64,000 nt of DNA from Xanthostigma xanthostigma (Eukaryota; Arthropoda; Insecta; Raphidioptera; Raphidiidae), in the NCBI GenBank assembly GCA_963575645.1, contig OY754465.1:43426401-43490400 (forward strand), read 5' to 3'. The position numbers and the translations under genes were made by a program. The stretch's first letter is position 1. The number at the start of each line of letters is the position of its first letter. This document shows positions 21,201 to 33,000 of this stretch, one piece after another. The notes under the pieces are model-generated. The model had not been told where the DNA came from, ran no database searches, and was given only the letters and a program-made list of their open reading frames with translations.

Positions 21201-22616
21201 TTCGCGGCTGCTTGGAACGAACTTATTATGAGAGGTATTTGGAAAAAAATTCCGTGGCGCAAGGATCAAAAGCAAAGCAGTACTGAATTTTTTACACTTG
21301 CATTTATTACTGACGTTTTGGTACGCTGTAACGCTTTGTATTGTACCATCTTTAGAGTTTTCTCTTGGGTACCAAAACGTCAGTAATAAATGCAAGTGTA
21401 AAAAATTCAGTATTGCGGTGCTTTGATCCTTACGCCACGGAATTTTTTCCAAATATCTCTCATTAATTTCAATGGATCACAATTACTCTATTTATTGAAT
21501 AAAGTCAATTTCAAATGCGTATTGTCAGCAGGGTTTGGCACATCGACCCAAGTTTTATATGTTAAGATATTTTTTTAAGTACCTGAGCAACGATTTCATC
21601 CATTGTCCATCTGTACAAATCTTTATATGATAAAATCTTTAGAGGCATTTCATAGTCATCTCTGTTTTGCTTAACAGTTTCTAGGCTATCGTCACGATAT
21701 CCTGTAAAAAAATTGGTTGTCTGTAAAGTCGGTTTACGGACGATAGTTTTACGTGATAACGTCATAAAGAAACATTGATGAACTCTCTGACGTCACGCGA
21801 GAAGAGAGAGAAATGCGTACAAGCTGACGCTTGGGCCGATCGTGCCTCTCTATCGCTTATACCGCGCTCTCGCTTGCACGCTCAGGCTCAGGCGGAACGT
21901 GACACTTTTTCGTGCCTGCAGCCGGTGTTTCATCAATTTGTAAGACGTTATCACGTCAAAAATTTAGCATAATAGAATAAAAAAAGAAAACGTTAAATTC
22001 GGAACTCTTGTACACAGTACATATTCTACTATTTTTGTGCTTTCGCACGAAATGTGTTCAATGTAAAAATTCAGCCTCGTGCTGTTTCGTCCTAACGATT
22101 TTACAACTACAGCTAAAATATATGGGTACCTGTTATTCCTTCATCAATTGATAATAACAACAATTCGAGTCCATAGTCGTATCTCTGATTAAGCGTTTTC
22201 ATTACATATGCTAAAACAGTTGAATCTTTTCCACCCGAAGCTCCGATAACCACCCGATCACCACGTTTAAACAATTTACCATTGGTGATTGTTTCATGCA
22301 CTTCTGTTTCAAATGCCCAGTAAAAACACTCTTTGCATAAGGCATCTGATGTCTTCGGTCTCTAAAAATGTTAAAATATGAACTTAAACACAAGTTTTTT
22401 ACGTATCAGAAAGCAATGTGTTTGTAAACGGTCATATTAAACGTATTTTTTATCTGTTACGACTTAATGAATTATGATTAAGTTCTTTATGTACTGCACA
22501 ATAAACATACTTCATATTAATACAAAATGTGAAATAATAAATTTTTTATAACCTCAAAGTTGTCTTACTTTTAATATTGCGTTTCTTCCACAATTTGCTG
22601 TACATTTTACAACCAT
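18299..22616 (-). CDS. CTU1: CTU1/NCS6 cytoplasmic tRNA 2-thiolation protein 1, complete, 6 exons, with long C-terminal extension
   Basis: Exons 22616-22569, 22361-22130, 21701-21583, 20682-20494, 19477-19273 and 19026-18299 join in phase to 506 aa. The PP-loop ATPase motif SGGKDST is at residues 58-64. CTFCG (C140, C143), GHNADD and the STEC cysteine (C232) are present. The C-terminal zinc pair is C282/C285 with C294/C297, followed by the family tail motif [13 protein letters not shown]. Known role: with CTU2 it activates U34 of tRNA-Lys, -Glu and -Gln by adenylation and inserts sulfur relayed from URM1, giving the s2 part of mcm5s2U. Two oddities. The N-terminal zinc motif reads CTANC rather than CxxC. 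Residues after about 345 form a Lys/Asn-rich extension, absent from the shorter orthologues I recall, with a 27-residue repeat and a terminal [10 protein letters not shown] cluster. A minus-strand AATAAA lies at 18147-18152. Confidence 0.93.
19610..20427. mobile_element. hAT-type element with perfect 8-bp target duplication and a nested MITE
   Basis: Ends CAGAGCTGGGC and its inverse GCCCAGCTCTG are flanked by identical ATCACAAT at 19602-19609 and 20428-20435. Subterminal regions are built from repeated AAGTACTTGTACTT words. A family G MITE (19892-20031) is inserted inside. It occupies the CTU1 intron between exons 5 and 4. Confidence 0.9.
19892..20031. mobile_element. Family G MITE, copy 2 (nested in hAT)
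   Basis: Inverted ends GTTTGTTCCAAGCAGCCAGC pair with GCTGGCTGCTTGGAACAAAC. Arms continue as AAACGGTAACGAAAACGTC and its near-complement. It inserted after the surrounding hAT element. Confidence 0.85.
21060..21222. mobile_element. Family G MITE, copy 3
   Basis: Ends GTTCGTTCCAAGCAGCCGCG pair with CGCGGCTGCTTGGAACGAAC. The inner part has its own palindrome of CAGTCTTGTCACTGCGCAAG. It abuts another foldback at 21231. CTU1 intron between exons 4 and 3. Confidence 0.85.
21231..21460. mobile_element. Foldback MITE with about 90-bp arms
   Basis: Arms AGAGGTATTTGGAAAAAAAT...TTCCGTGGCG and the inverse CGCCACGGAATTTTTTCC pair. A second conserved block is ACACTTGCATTTATTACTGA. It lies eight bases from the family G element, so two insertions sit side by side. 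Confidence 0.75.
21709..21961 (+). mobile_element. Family W element, long form, copy 6, at a CTU1 splice acceptor
   Basis: Nearly identical to the copy at 12744. On the minus strand its left end (CCAATTTTTTTACAG) forms the pyrimidine tract and branch region directly before CTU1 exon 3 (21701). The exon itself starts eight bases from the element. The family ends elsewhere show the same T-run. Confidence 0.85.
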
Positions 22617-23370
22617 TTTGCGCACATTAATTTAAATCTTCGTAAATAAAAAATCATGCACAAAATTCGGCAATTTTCTATTAACGTTCTATAAAATGGA
22701 AATATCTTTTTTTACTTCAGACATAAGCTAGCTGCTAGGAGTGCTAGGTTAGAAATTTTTAGATTTTGAAACAAAGTACTGTACACTAGTGACATCGGAT
22801 GGAATTTCTTAAAAGCTATTAGTAATTGAATTTTGCTAAAGTAATTTTGACGCATGGACATAGGAATATGTCCATGTTTTGACGACATAACAAAGAGAGA
22901 GACAGTTTATGCATAGACAAGTTTATGTAACAATACGTTAATTCGCCCACCAGCAGTTGAGTTTGAGAGAAATTCTTTTCACGTCACAAAAGTAGATAAA
23001 AAAACGAAAAAAGTGGCGTCTGGTTTAGGTCGATACGTCAATTAGAACCAAAGTTATGGGAGATTTAAAAAGAACGTTTTCCCCCTCTCCTGACGGTTCT
23101 AATTGACCCACCGCGTCCAGCTCCCCATGCAAATAAGGGGTCTTAGAAAATTAAGCTCCTAGCTGCAATGGTTTTTTAAAAAATGGCATTAAATTTTTCA
23201 AAATTTCGCGTACTAAAATGGCGATATCTCGTGAACGGGTTGTCTGATCAGACCTGGTCTGGAACGAGCTTACGCGGATTATTTTTCTCTCCAACTTTTG
23301 TTGGAACATTTTTTTTTCCAATTCGGTTTACTTTTAGAAAACGACATTCTAAATTCAATGAGCACACCAG

Positions 23371-23392
23371 GAGAGAGAGAGAGAGAGAGAGA
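23371..23392 (+). repeat. (GA)n microsatellite
   Basis: About 11 GA units, directly before a copy of the short GACGCT motif. Confidence 0.9.
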
Positions 23393-23393
23393 C

Positions 23394-23433
23394 TGTAAAT
23401 TATAGACGCTCAGCATCTGAGGTCATCAGCGTC
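23394..23433 (+). repeat. Short hairpin motif M, copy 1
   Basis: TGTAAATTATAGACGCTCAG followed by CATCTGAGGTCATCAGCGTC. GACGCT and AGCGTC are inverted. Other copies: 28913, 43201 (reverse), 50420. Confidence 0.75.
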
Positions 23434-24018
23434 GCACACACCAGATCAACATTGCAAAAAAGGACTTTTTCATGGTTACACCTTTGAATTTTGTCAAGAT
23501 ACAAGCAAAAAACTGATGACACATACTTATAGTTTTTAACTATTTTTTTAAAGTTTTGGAACAAGTTCCAGGCATCGCACAAAGGTGCAATTATAACATA
23601 TTGTGTATCATACTTATATAAATGTTCCCTCGCACCATTTTGCGATTTTGTGGATATGTTTAGGGTCAAATCATCTTCATTTTACTGGCCTACTTAGGGT
23701 TTGTTTGGACAAAATTGGAATGTTTCAGATCTTTTTAAATTCAATATGCTGATAGAAAATGACGCGCTGAATAAAACGAACACATAATTTGGACTGATCA
23801 CTTACCGTTCATATCGCCGTGAGTGTGAAAATAAAGTATGCCAAAGGTCTTCTTTCCAATGTTTTTGTTTTACATACAACATTAAATTTGCAACAGAACA
23901 CTATATTTATTAATAAGTTATAATATTTTAACAAGTTATTATCAATAGAACTTCGAGTTCTTAGTAACGACCATTCAAACATAAATTAAAAGAATATAAA
24001 TGTATATTCGTTCAATTT

Positions 24019-24024
24019 TTTATT
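24019..24024 (-). terminator. Poly(A) signal AATAAA for DNAH2
   Basis: A canonical hexamer lies on the minus strand 28 bases after the dynein stop codon, predicting a 3' UTR of only some 50 bases. More AATAAA words occur further down (about 23905), so longer ends are possible. Confidence 0.45.
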
Positions 24025-24051
24025 CACTACGTGTAAACGTAAGCGTAGTAT

Positions 24052-27000
24052 TTAATTAGCTAAACTTAACAGGAGAGCGGTTCCTCGTTTGACCCAAAAA
24101 TCAGAAGATTCAGCTCCAGCTTTTAAATCCACGTCAACAACGTACGCTTCCCTACCTTGTGCTCCACATCGTATTGGATAATAATAACACGGGCACTGGT
24201 AGGTGCCTAGAAATAAATTATTGTTAGTACACAGAATGAAAACGCGTAAGCCTCACCCAAATAAGCTCACGGGGGAAGTGAAACTTCTTTATGCTGGGTT
24301 GCAGAAAGGATTGTCAAAAAATCTGACTTGACAATGACATTAGATTGTTAAACATACATATTTCTCCATATGAAAAGCGTTGTAGAGTTTTAAATCGATC
24401 TTACTCGAAAAATAATTGATCGATTGAAACGATATTTTTCTTAAACTGTGTATTCATGTATTTAGCATCGTTTTTTGTACAGTTTCCACTTTAAAACAAT
24501 GTTTTTCTACGCTTTTTGATCATAATTTACCTTAAAAACAATCTTTTTTTATATAGGACAATCATTAATTGTTTTAAATTGTGAGTACAATCTAATGTTC
24601 TAGATGATAAGGAGTTTGAATACGAGATTAGACTGCTCCTGATGTAAGGAAACTGTAATTATATGATCACAATCTAAGATCATTGTCAAATCAAATTTTT
24701 TGACAATCCTTTCTGCAACCCAACATTAGAGTTATAAACTCGCTTATTGACGCGTTATCCATTTCGCGTTACCAAGGTTTTTTTATAATTCCCCGCCGTT
24801 ACAGTTACCGAGGTTTCTTTTATCCCCGCAATTGAATCACTTCCCCTTTAACGTCACAGAAAATTTCAAACAGATACGACGCTAAAGAAGTATCACTTAA
24901 AAAACAATTACCTCTTGATCTTTTCTTGCTTTGTTCGATGGGCTTAAAGTATATAACCGGCATATTGCAAACCAGCTGCATGGGTTGCGGCTCTATGAGT
25001 TGTGCCTTCTTTTTGTCCCATCCAGCGCCTTCCAAGAATGTACTTCTCACGTATATTCCAGTTGGTGGTGATTCAGTTATATTGTTTTCATATTCTGGTG
25101 TGAATACGGTGTACTCCCAGCCGAGCGTGTCAATGGGAATTTCTTGCGTCCGAGCCGCAGTCTAAATCGTTCATGGTTTTGTTAAAATCAATTAGACTTC
25201 TCTGTCTACAATGTACTGTTTCTGTATTTTGTGTGGTAACTAAAGAAAACCTGTTTCCAACAGACAGGGGCACCGACTCCGTGGATGCTCAGTATTCTTA
25301 GCACCCACATAAAATAAATAGTGGGTGCCGAATACCCTCGACCACAGACATGTGAAATGTAAGTAAAATCATCTTAATACACCCTTAATGGAATCTGGAG
25401 ACTTGATATTTACAAGTCATACGTTTCGATTAAACTTCAATTAAAAAATACATTTTAACTTTTAATAACTTGATTATTTTTTGCGGGTTATAAAGTTTAA
25501 ATAATTTTCTGATTTCAATGAAGATTTGTTAAACCGTCATTGTTGTGCAAACGCAGTACACCGAAATCTCGCACTTCGCCAGTAAACGAGTCATCAAATG
25601 AACACCCAAAGGATTTGCTAAAAGTCGACGCCCCTACCAGCAGAAATTTCGTCAGTTTGTTTGTACCGGTATCACTCGTGAATATTATAAATAATAATCA
25701 ATTTAAAAAACAAATTTTGTGCTTTGCTCTGAAAACCCGGAAGTTAATGGCTTTAATTTCCTATTTTTATTTACCTGAAGAGCGGCAGTCAAGAATCCAG
25801 TAGGAAATGTATATGCCGAAAGCCAAAACAACATTGGAGGATGTGTTGTCAAGGCCCAATTGGCAAAATGTTCGACTCTTTGTACCAATTCGCGTGTCCA
25901 CGTTCCCAATAATTTAAGTGATGGATAGGCTGCGATAAAAAAAGTTTAAAATTAATAAGCGATAGTCTTTTGCTTTTTTTATAAGCTCAATCATGAACGC
26001 TCAATTAAAAGTGTATTTTCCGAGATAATTGACAGAAATTGATTGAGTTGTCTACATCTAATATATAAAATTCTCGTGTCACAGTTTTCGTTGCCATACT
26101 CCTCCGAAACGGCTTGACCGATTTTGATGAAATTTTTTGTGCTTATCCGGTATCTATGAGAATCGACCAACATCTATTTTTCATCCCCCTAAATGTTAGG
26201 GGTAGTCCACCCCTAAATTTTTTTTTTATTTTTTAGACAAAATTTTTAATTTCTATTTTTTTATGATTCAACATACAACTCCGGTCTCCGGTCGAAAACT
26301 GATCAATCGTCATTTAATTAGTTATCCCCGCCAGATGTCTACAGGTGTCACTTCGCCAACATCTATTTCTCATCCCCCTAAATGTTAGGGGTAGTCCACC
26401 CCTAAATTTTTTTTCTTCCTTCCCCATTCGTTCTTTTGCACCGGGCACGACGGCGCAGCCGGAGTGTTCGACATACACACATAATATACGTCCATGTATA
26501 TTTTAAAATAAATAAAATAGATAGATAGATGTTCCAATTAAATTGTTTTATTATTTCACTTTATACGTAGCGAAGCACGTACAGGGCCGCTAGTATTATA
26601 AATAAAATTGAAGTGTCTGTCCAGGCTAATCTTCGAAACGGCTGAGCCGATTGTGTAGGCGTTTCATAGACATGGTAAAGGGCTATTTCAGGATTAATCT
26701 AGGCTACAGTTTATCCCAAAAATAACCCCTAAGGGAGTAAAAATTGAAGGGAAAACCTTCATAAAAGATACGCTCTATCTCTGAAAACGTGACTCGGGAA
26801 AAATACTCTTCTTAGAAATTAAAGAAACACATGTTCGACGGTCTTTTGAACACGCTAACCGAACGGGGTGGGTGTGGATTTTATATAAAAGAATTTAACT
26901 ATACCACGTGGATGAAGTGTACAAAATTAATTGAACCTTTTAGCCACGTTGAAGGAACTCTTCCCTCATAGAAGCAAACAAATATTTCTTCTAACTCGGC

Positions 27001-30000
27001 CGACATAAGCACAAAGCCTTGGATTCCTTTTTGTAAATCCTCTAAAGAGTTTTTCATCGACACCAGTAATGCATTGTACCTAGAGATTTCTTGTAGAAGT
27101 ACAACGTCTAAAGGCATTTTGTTAAGTCCCATTAACTTTTCTGTGTTTTCGTAATCAATTGTGACCGGTACTTTACTTAGCACGTCGCCTGCTAGCTGCA
27201 TTACCTGCGTAAAAATACGATTTTATGAACTCATCAATACTGATATTTAAAATTGTTTTTGCCTAAATGTGTATAGGCTTTCACGGTCGGCGTTGTTCCA
27301 ATTCTTCTTGGTTACCAGCCTTTCTACTAGAAATACTAATGGAGCACGACATACAAGCCCGGAAATCAAGAAGATTTGTAATTTTGTTTTCTAGTGTGTC
27401 TGACTTGTTTCGCAAATTTTTATCTATTTGTTTTTCTGTACCAGCATCACTCGAGAACTGCTAGACCGATTTTGATGCTTGATAGATAATACACTGGTAC
27501 CTAATTACAATGAATAGTGTACCTATATCTTTATTGAGAACCTGAATAATAGCGTCATCTAATGTGCGGCATAACCGCCATTAACGCGTACAGATGTGTA
27601 TGTGGACAAAATCAATGTTTACTAAAACTAATTTAATATACATACCTTGTCTTCTTTGCTTTCTGCTACACTTGAAGTGGCTTGAACTTGCAAAGACATC
27701 AAAGTTTCGCATATAGCTCTCGTCTCTGATATGAGTGACGTGATATCAGCATTGGGGTGTTGTCCGAACGCTTCTGGACGATCCATGTTCGGCAGGACAG
27801 TTATGTAGTCGCGATACGACTTTAGAGACCCGTCTTTGGGGGTGTAATAAGTTGGTAAACTAGATAACCTATATACAATAATGAAAAACATATTTCAAAG
27901 TTTTATAGTTAGTAAATGAGTTAATGATTAATATATGATCCACCGTTTATTAACCGAAGCTCGAAGGTAGTTGAGTAATTTTTATTTGAAGCTGGGTAGT
28001 ATTTGAAGCTTAAAGCTGAAAGTATAAGTACCCAGTTAAACATTCACTGGAATTCGCGATAAAATAGGAGAATATATAAATATCGATTGTCAAAATGTAA
28101 TAAACAATTATTGGAATAATTTTTTTGCAGGGAACTATTTAAGTTTCGAAGGCCTCTTATAGATTCCTATAGTTTCACCTGGATCTTTTCAATATAGCAT
28201 GAATCCATGATAATTAATCTATAATGTAAACTTAACTAGGAATCCAGCGATTTCTTACGTAGGAGTTCATACAAAACCAGCCGAAAATACTTTAAAAATA
28301 GGAATATAAAAAGTTTTTTTGACGCCGAATTCTATCCGAATTTTTCTAATGGTGTGATTATCTGTACCTGTAAAACGGTGTGTTCAAAACATCTTCATTG
28401 AAATATTGATTGATATAAGTAAGCATGAGGCGTCTATCCCAGTCGTCTGTCACGTGACCGCCGTAATTTACTCCGGCTATGAGGTACTTCAGAGCGTCCC
28501 AAGGAGTTACCGGATACTCATCGAGATAAATGGCCAGAAGATTTTCGGACACCTATATAACAGTTGTGTTATAAATAACGCAATGCAAAACCGTACTCAG
28601 TACTGATGGTAGTAACTTGCAGACGGAGAAAATATCACTGCATGTTTGCTAAAATTTGTCCGAATAATACTTTGGAAACAAATGTGATGGGACAAGAGAT
28701 TTTCGTGGTTTTTATTGTTTTTTTCTTAAAAAAAAATAAGTAAATAATTGTTTTCGTTGGATCACTAACTTTCATTAGACATCCCCTCATTTGATAAAGT
28801 TGATTTTTTTTTCATTTTTTTTATATTCTGTTTGACTACCCATTTTTATATAAAATTATAAAATCGACGTGACATAATCATTTATTTTCTTTTCGTTTTG
28901 ATTCTATGTTGTTTGTAAATTATAGACGCTCAACAGCTGAGGTCATAAGCGTCTTTTGATTCTAAGGTCCTTATTGAGACTGATTGTAGATTTTATATTT
29001 ACTTCAAAATCGGAGTCATTAAAACTATAAACCACATTCCATCCCAACTGTTGAAACTTCTTTCGCTCGAGAAGTATAGCGTGGAAGAAACACAAAGAAA
29101 ACAGTAGTTTACGATATTTGTCCTTTGCCTGACATATAGCAAACTGCTCTTCGCTTATCAAGTTGTACAAACGTTTCAGATTTGCTTTCAGTCCCTGTAA
29201 AATGAATGAATTCAAACATAAAGATTATTATTGTATGCGTCAGGTGTTAGGGTAGAAATGAGATTACCATTTGACATTTGTATACATATGCTACAACTGC
29301 TACAAGAATTCCTTAGCAATAGTTTGTTTAGCGTATTACCTTAGGAGGTTCGGTAGTCATTTTAATTCCGGCTTGCAATATTGAGATTGGAAAATCAGGA
29401 TTCGGGCTCGAGCTCAACCACAGACGGAAGTCTGGATGTACATTTCCCGTTTGCAACGTTTCTACAAGTTTATCTAGCTTTGGCATCCAACTAAGTGACA
29501 AATGACAATTAGCCAAAAACACCCAATTTCCATCTTTAGCACCTGTTTTCAGCATTCTGAAAAATTATGTTGATGCTAATACTGAAACTTGAAATGAAAA
29601 TTTCTAATACTTATTGCCACTTTTTTTTAATTTGAGGCTACCGTTTATTTTTAAGCTATCCATAAATTATTTTTATTTTTGCTTATATAATATGTAAAGA
29701 AAAAATTTGAGGGAAATGTTCATAAATTTTTCTTTGTGCCGATTCAGAGGTCAAAAAGTGATATTCTGGAATGATTGCTGTATGCAGGGAGAAAATTCAT
29801 TTTTTTTCGAAATGTTTATTTTAGACACTCTTAAAACCTTGTTTATAATTATTTACAATAATTGTGAAAAATAACTGAAATAATTTAGTGATGATGATCC
29901 TGTTTAAATATTGGAAGATTAAAGGATGAAACCTGGATCAATGAACTATGCAAATACTAAAGGTTTTTTTTATTGCATTTTATTGTCTGACGTTTACAAT

Positions 30001-33000
30001 AATGTCTTCCTTTTATAAAACAGAAAAACATTTCCAAATGTCTCCTGTGGCGGCCATTTTCTTAGTTCAGGAAGACGTTTATTGATTTCCCACTCGGACT
30101 CGGACTCTGAAGCGCTGCAACTAGGAGACTATTTGCAGTAAAACGGATTTTTGTACATTTTTCAAGTTCTACAGATTTTACATTTACAGTGATCCGGAAA
30201 ACAACTCCCATGGAGAGAGAATGGGGAAAAGCAGATTTTTCTTAGCTTAAGTGTCCTGTATCGTTCAAACTATCAACTGCACGGTATCGCACAATGACCA
30301 AAAATGTGTGAAATTTTATTTTCGAAATTTCTTGCTCAAAAAATTTTTATCGACTACCAGCAGAAAACGATAAAAATCGATTGCAAAATGTTTTCAAGGT
30401 GACGGAGCTTAGTGCTGGGGATGGAGATAAGTCATTTCGGTTTTTGACTTATCTTATGTTCCGCAACCCTTTGGGCAAAACAAATCTTAGTGGTTAAGAA
30501 CCATCAAACTGTAGAGGCTATATGTAATGGCATCCATGCGACGTGGACCGTTCTTAAATGCAATGTAGGCATTATTCTGCGTTTTTATATGGTTTATTAA
30601 TGACTAGCGGTTCCGCCCGGTTTAACCCGGGTGCAAAAGAACGAAAGGGGGAAGGAAGGGACATGAGTACGCACATTCATCTTAGTTTACCGAGATGAAT
30701 GTTGTGTCCAAACTTCATAATGATCGGCGTTACCGTTCAAAAGTTTTTGTCGTTAAAAAGCAGTATTTGTACTTTTTTTAAGTAATAAATTTCTTTTAAT
30801 ATAATAAATATTTAATTGAAAACACTGTAGGAAAATTATTTTTATATAGGTGCCTATAGTTGTAACAGTTTTCAAATGAGCTATTAATTAGATTTATTTC
30901 ATTTTAAATAGTCGTAATAAAATTTAAAAAAATTGAAATGTAAACCTTAGAAGAAAGCAATGTGGAAAATTAAAAAAAAAATAAAAATATATTCGCCGAC
31001 ATGGGGCTTGAACCTTAGACCCTGGCATTAAGAGTCTTACACTCTACCGACTGAGCTATCCGGGCTTGTACCTTGACGCGCTAATGTTGCAGTATTTAGT
31101 TAAGGCATTTCACCTGATAATATTTGTCGGACGGACTAATTTTGAGACACATCTTGCAACATTTTTCATTTATGTTCCGCTCCAATTAGTCGTAGCGTAA
31201 TAGTATATAGCCTATAGCCTTCCTCGATAAATGGGCTATCCAACAAAAAAAATTTTCAATGCGAACCAGTAGTTTCTGAGATTAGCGCGTTCAAACAAAC
31301 AAACAAACTCGTCAGCTGTTTATATTAGTATATTATGTATAGCTTATAGAATATATAGATGCGATACATTATATTGTATAATGCATACAGTATACACCAA
31401 CCACAAAAACGTGCTACGCACGTACACGTTAACAGTTTCAGTGCAAAACAACCGTCCGTTAACGGTGCGTTTATGCAGCAATACACTTGAACATTTAATA
31501 AATTATAATTATACAAACTTTATATATAAGTATAGATTTTGCTTTCACCTGGTGGCAATGGGTGCTTGTCCCTGTCCAAGGGATAGTGACGTGAATCTGG
31601 AGGACATTTTGGTAGTTTCAGCCAACTGAAGTAAAGCAGTTGTCGGATCGACTCCCGGTGACAACACAAATATCAGAGGACTCTGAGCTACCGACTCGTC
31701 AAGAACGGCGCGAATATCCAAAACAGGAGGTTCCACAAACCGTGAACCGAGATTATTGACAACATATGTTGTCAGGCAGAACGATATTCTGTCAGAACGC
31801 AACGAACGTACAAATAACATTTTTTGAAATTCGTTACATACGTCCTCCCATTCACCTGTATTCAGATAAATAAAATATATGAAAATTTGTTAAACTGACT
31901 TTGAAACTAAATACAGTTAGTTGTGGACACCTTGACGGCCATTATTATGACCTATGATTTTTTAGCTCTTTGTTAATTATATATCATACTTCGTTATATC
32001 ATTTTATCACACAGACTAGACGCGAGTAGTGTTCGGACAACCGGTTAATGCATTGGGGTCGATGCTCTCAGCACCGGCTAGACGCTTATGAATTATGATG
32101 ATCTATAAGTCGGTCAGTGAATGCCCAGAATTGTGATTTTCGAACACTTCTATGTTAGAAACTATTCCATCTAGACGTTTGAAATTTGAAATAGGCTTCG
32201 TAATAGCAGCAGCCTTAACCCCCCCCCTGAAAAAATCAGCTCTGTAACGTAACACTCTATGCGCTATGATTCTACAATAACTATTATTAATTAGTTTATG
32301 ATAGCACTCGTATTTTAAATGTACATTTCATATAAAAAATAAGGAGTTAGGGGAATGGTTATTCAATTTTCAGTTGTTAGTTAATATTTGAGACCTATGA
32401 GAGGTTGTACTTCAGGTTCTGTGTCCGTATACCACGAGTGCCAATCGCGAGGAAACTGTTCGAAAGAATCGACTATGCCATGAAATCCAGGCAACTTATC
32501 CAGTTCTGTGACGTTATCCCAAGCACTATCCGTTAACCAATTGGTGCAAGGATTGTCCATTTGATTTTCACGATCGAGCACAACACCGCCTTTTAACAGG
32601 AAACCATATTCTACAGCACTCACTTTTCCTGTGGCCTCGAGAATTTTCATACACATATGGAATGAAAACAGTAGTTTGTGACGCTCGAAAAGACCGCGGC
32701 ACGTATTTCTGAAATTTAATCAGATGCTTATGAATCACTTAATTAAGTCTACAAAGAAGTCACGTGTTCTTTCATTATTTTTGCGTGCCTAAGTTTATTT
32801 TTTCTGCATTCTGAAACTGACAGGTTCAAGTCTCAACAATTTAAGACGAATACATAGTTCGAACTTTGAGTTAAAATTAGGTGTCGTAAGAGTTCCCATT
32901 AAGTCTCAAAATTGAAACGAAATCGTATTCTGAACATTCCATTATATTAAATTAATTTAAAAAATCGAGTATCGGGAAGTTTGTGGGAACTTGCGGGTTC

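Larger units (their letters stand above)
22617..24018. other. Intergenic region between DNAH2 and CTU1
   Basis: No gene is visible. It should hold the CTU1 promoter and 5' UTR near 22617. It contains a (GA)n run at 23371-23392, one copy of the GACGCT/AGCGTC motif at 23394-23433, and a palindromic GGACATAGGAATATGTCC at about 22857. Confidence 0.5.

Noticed and set aside
25255-25345. GGGGCACCGACTC...GGGTGCCGAATACC as a hAT MITE
   Set aside because: The ends do not pair cleanly and no 8-bp duplication was found.
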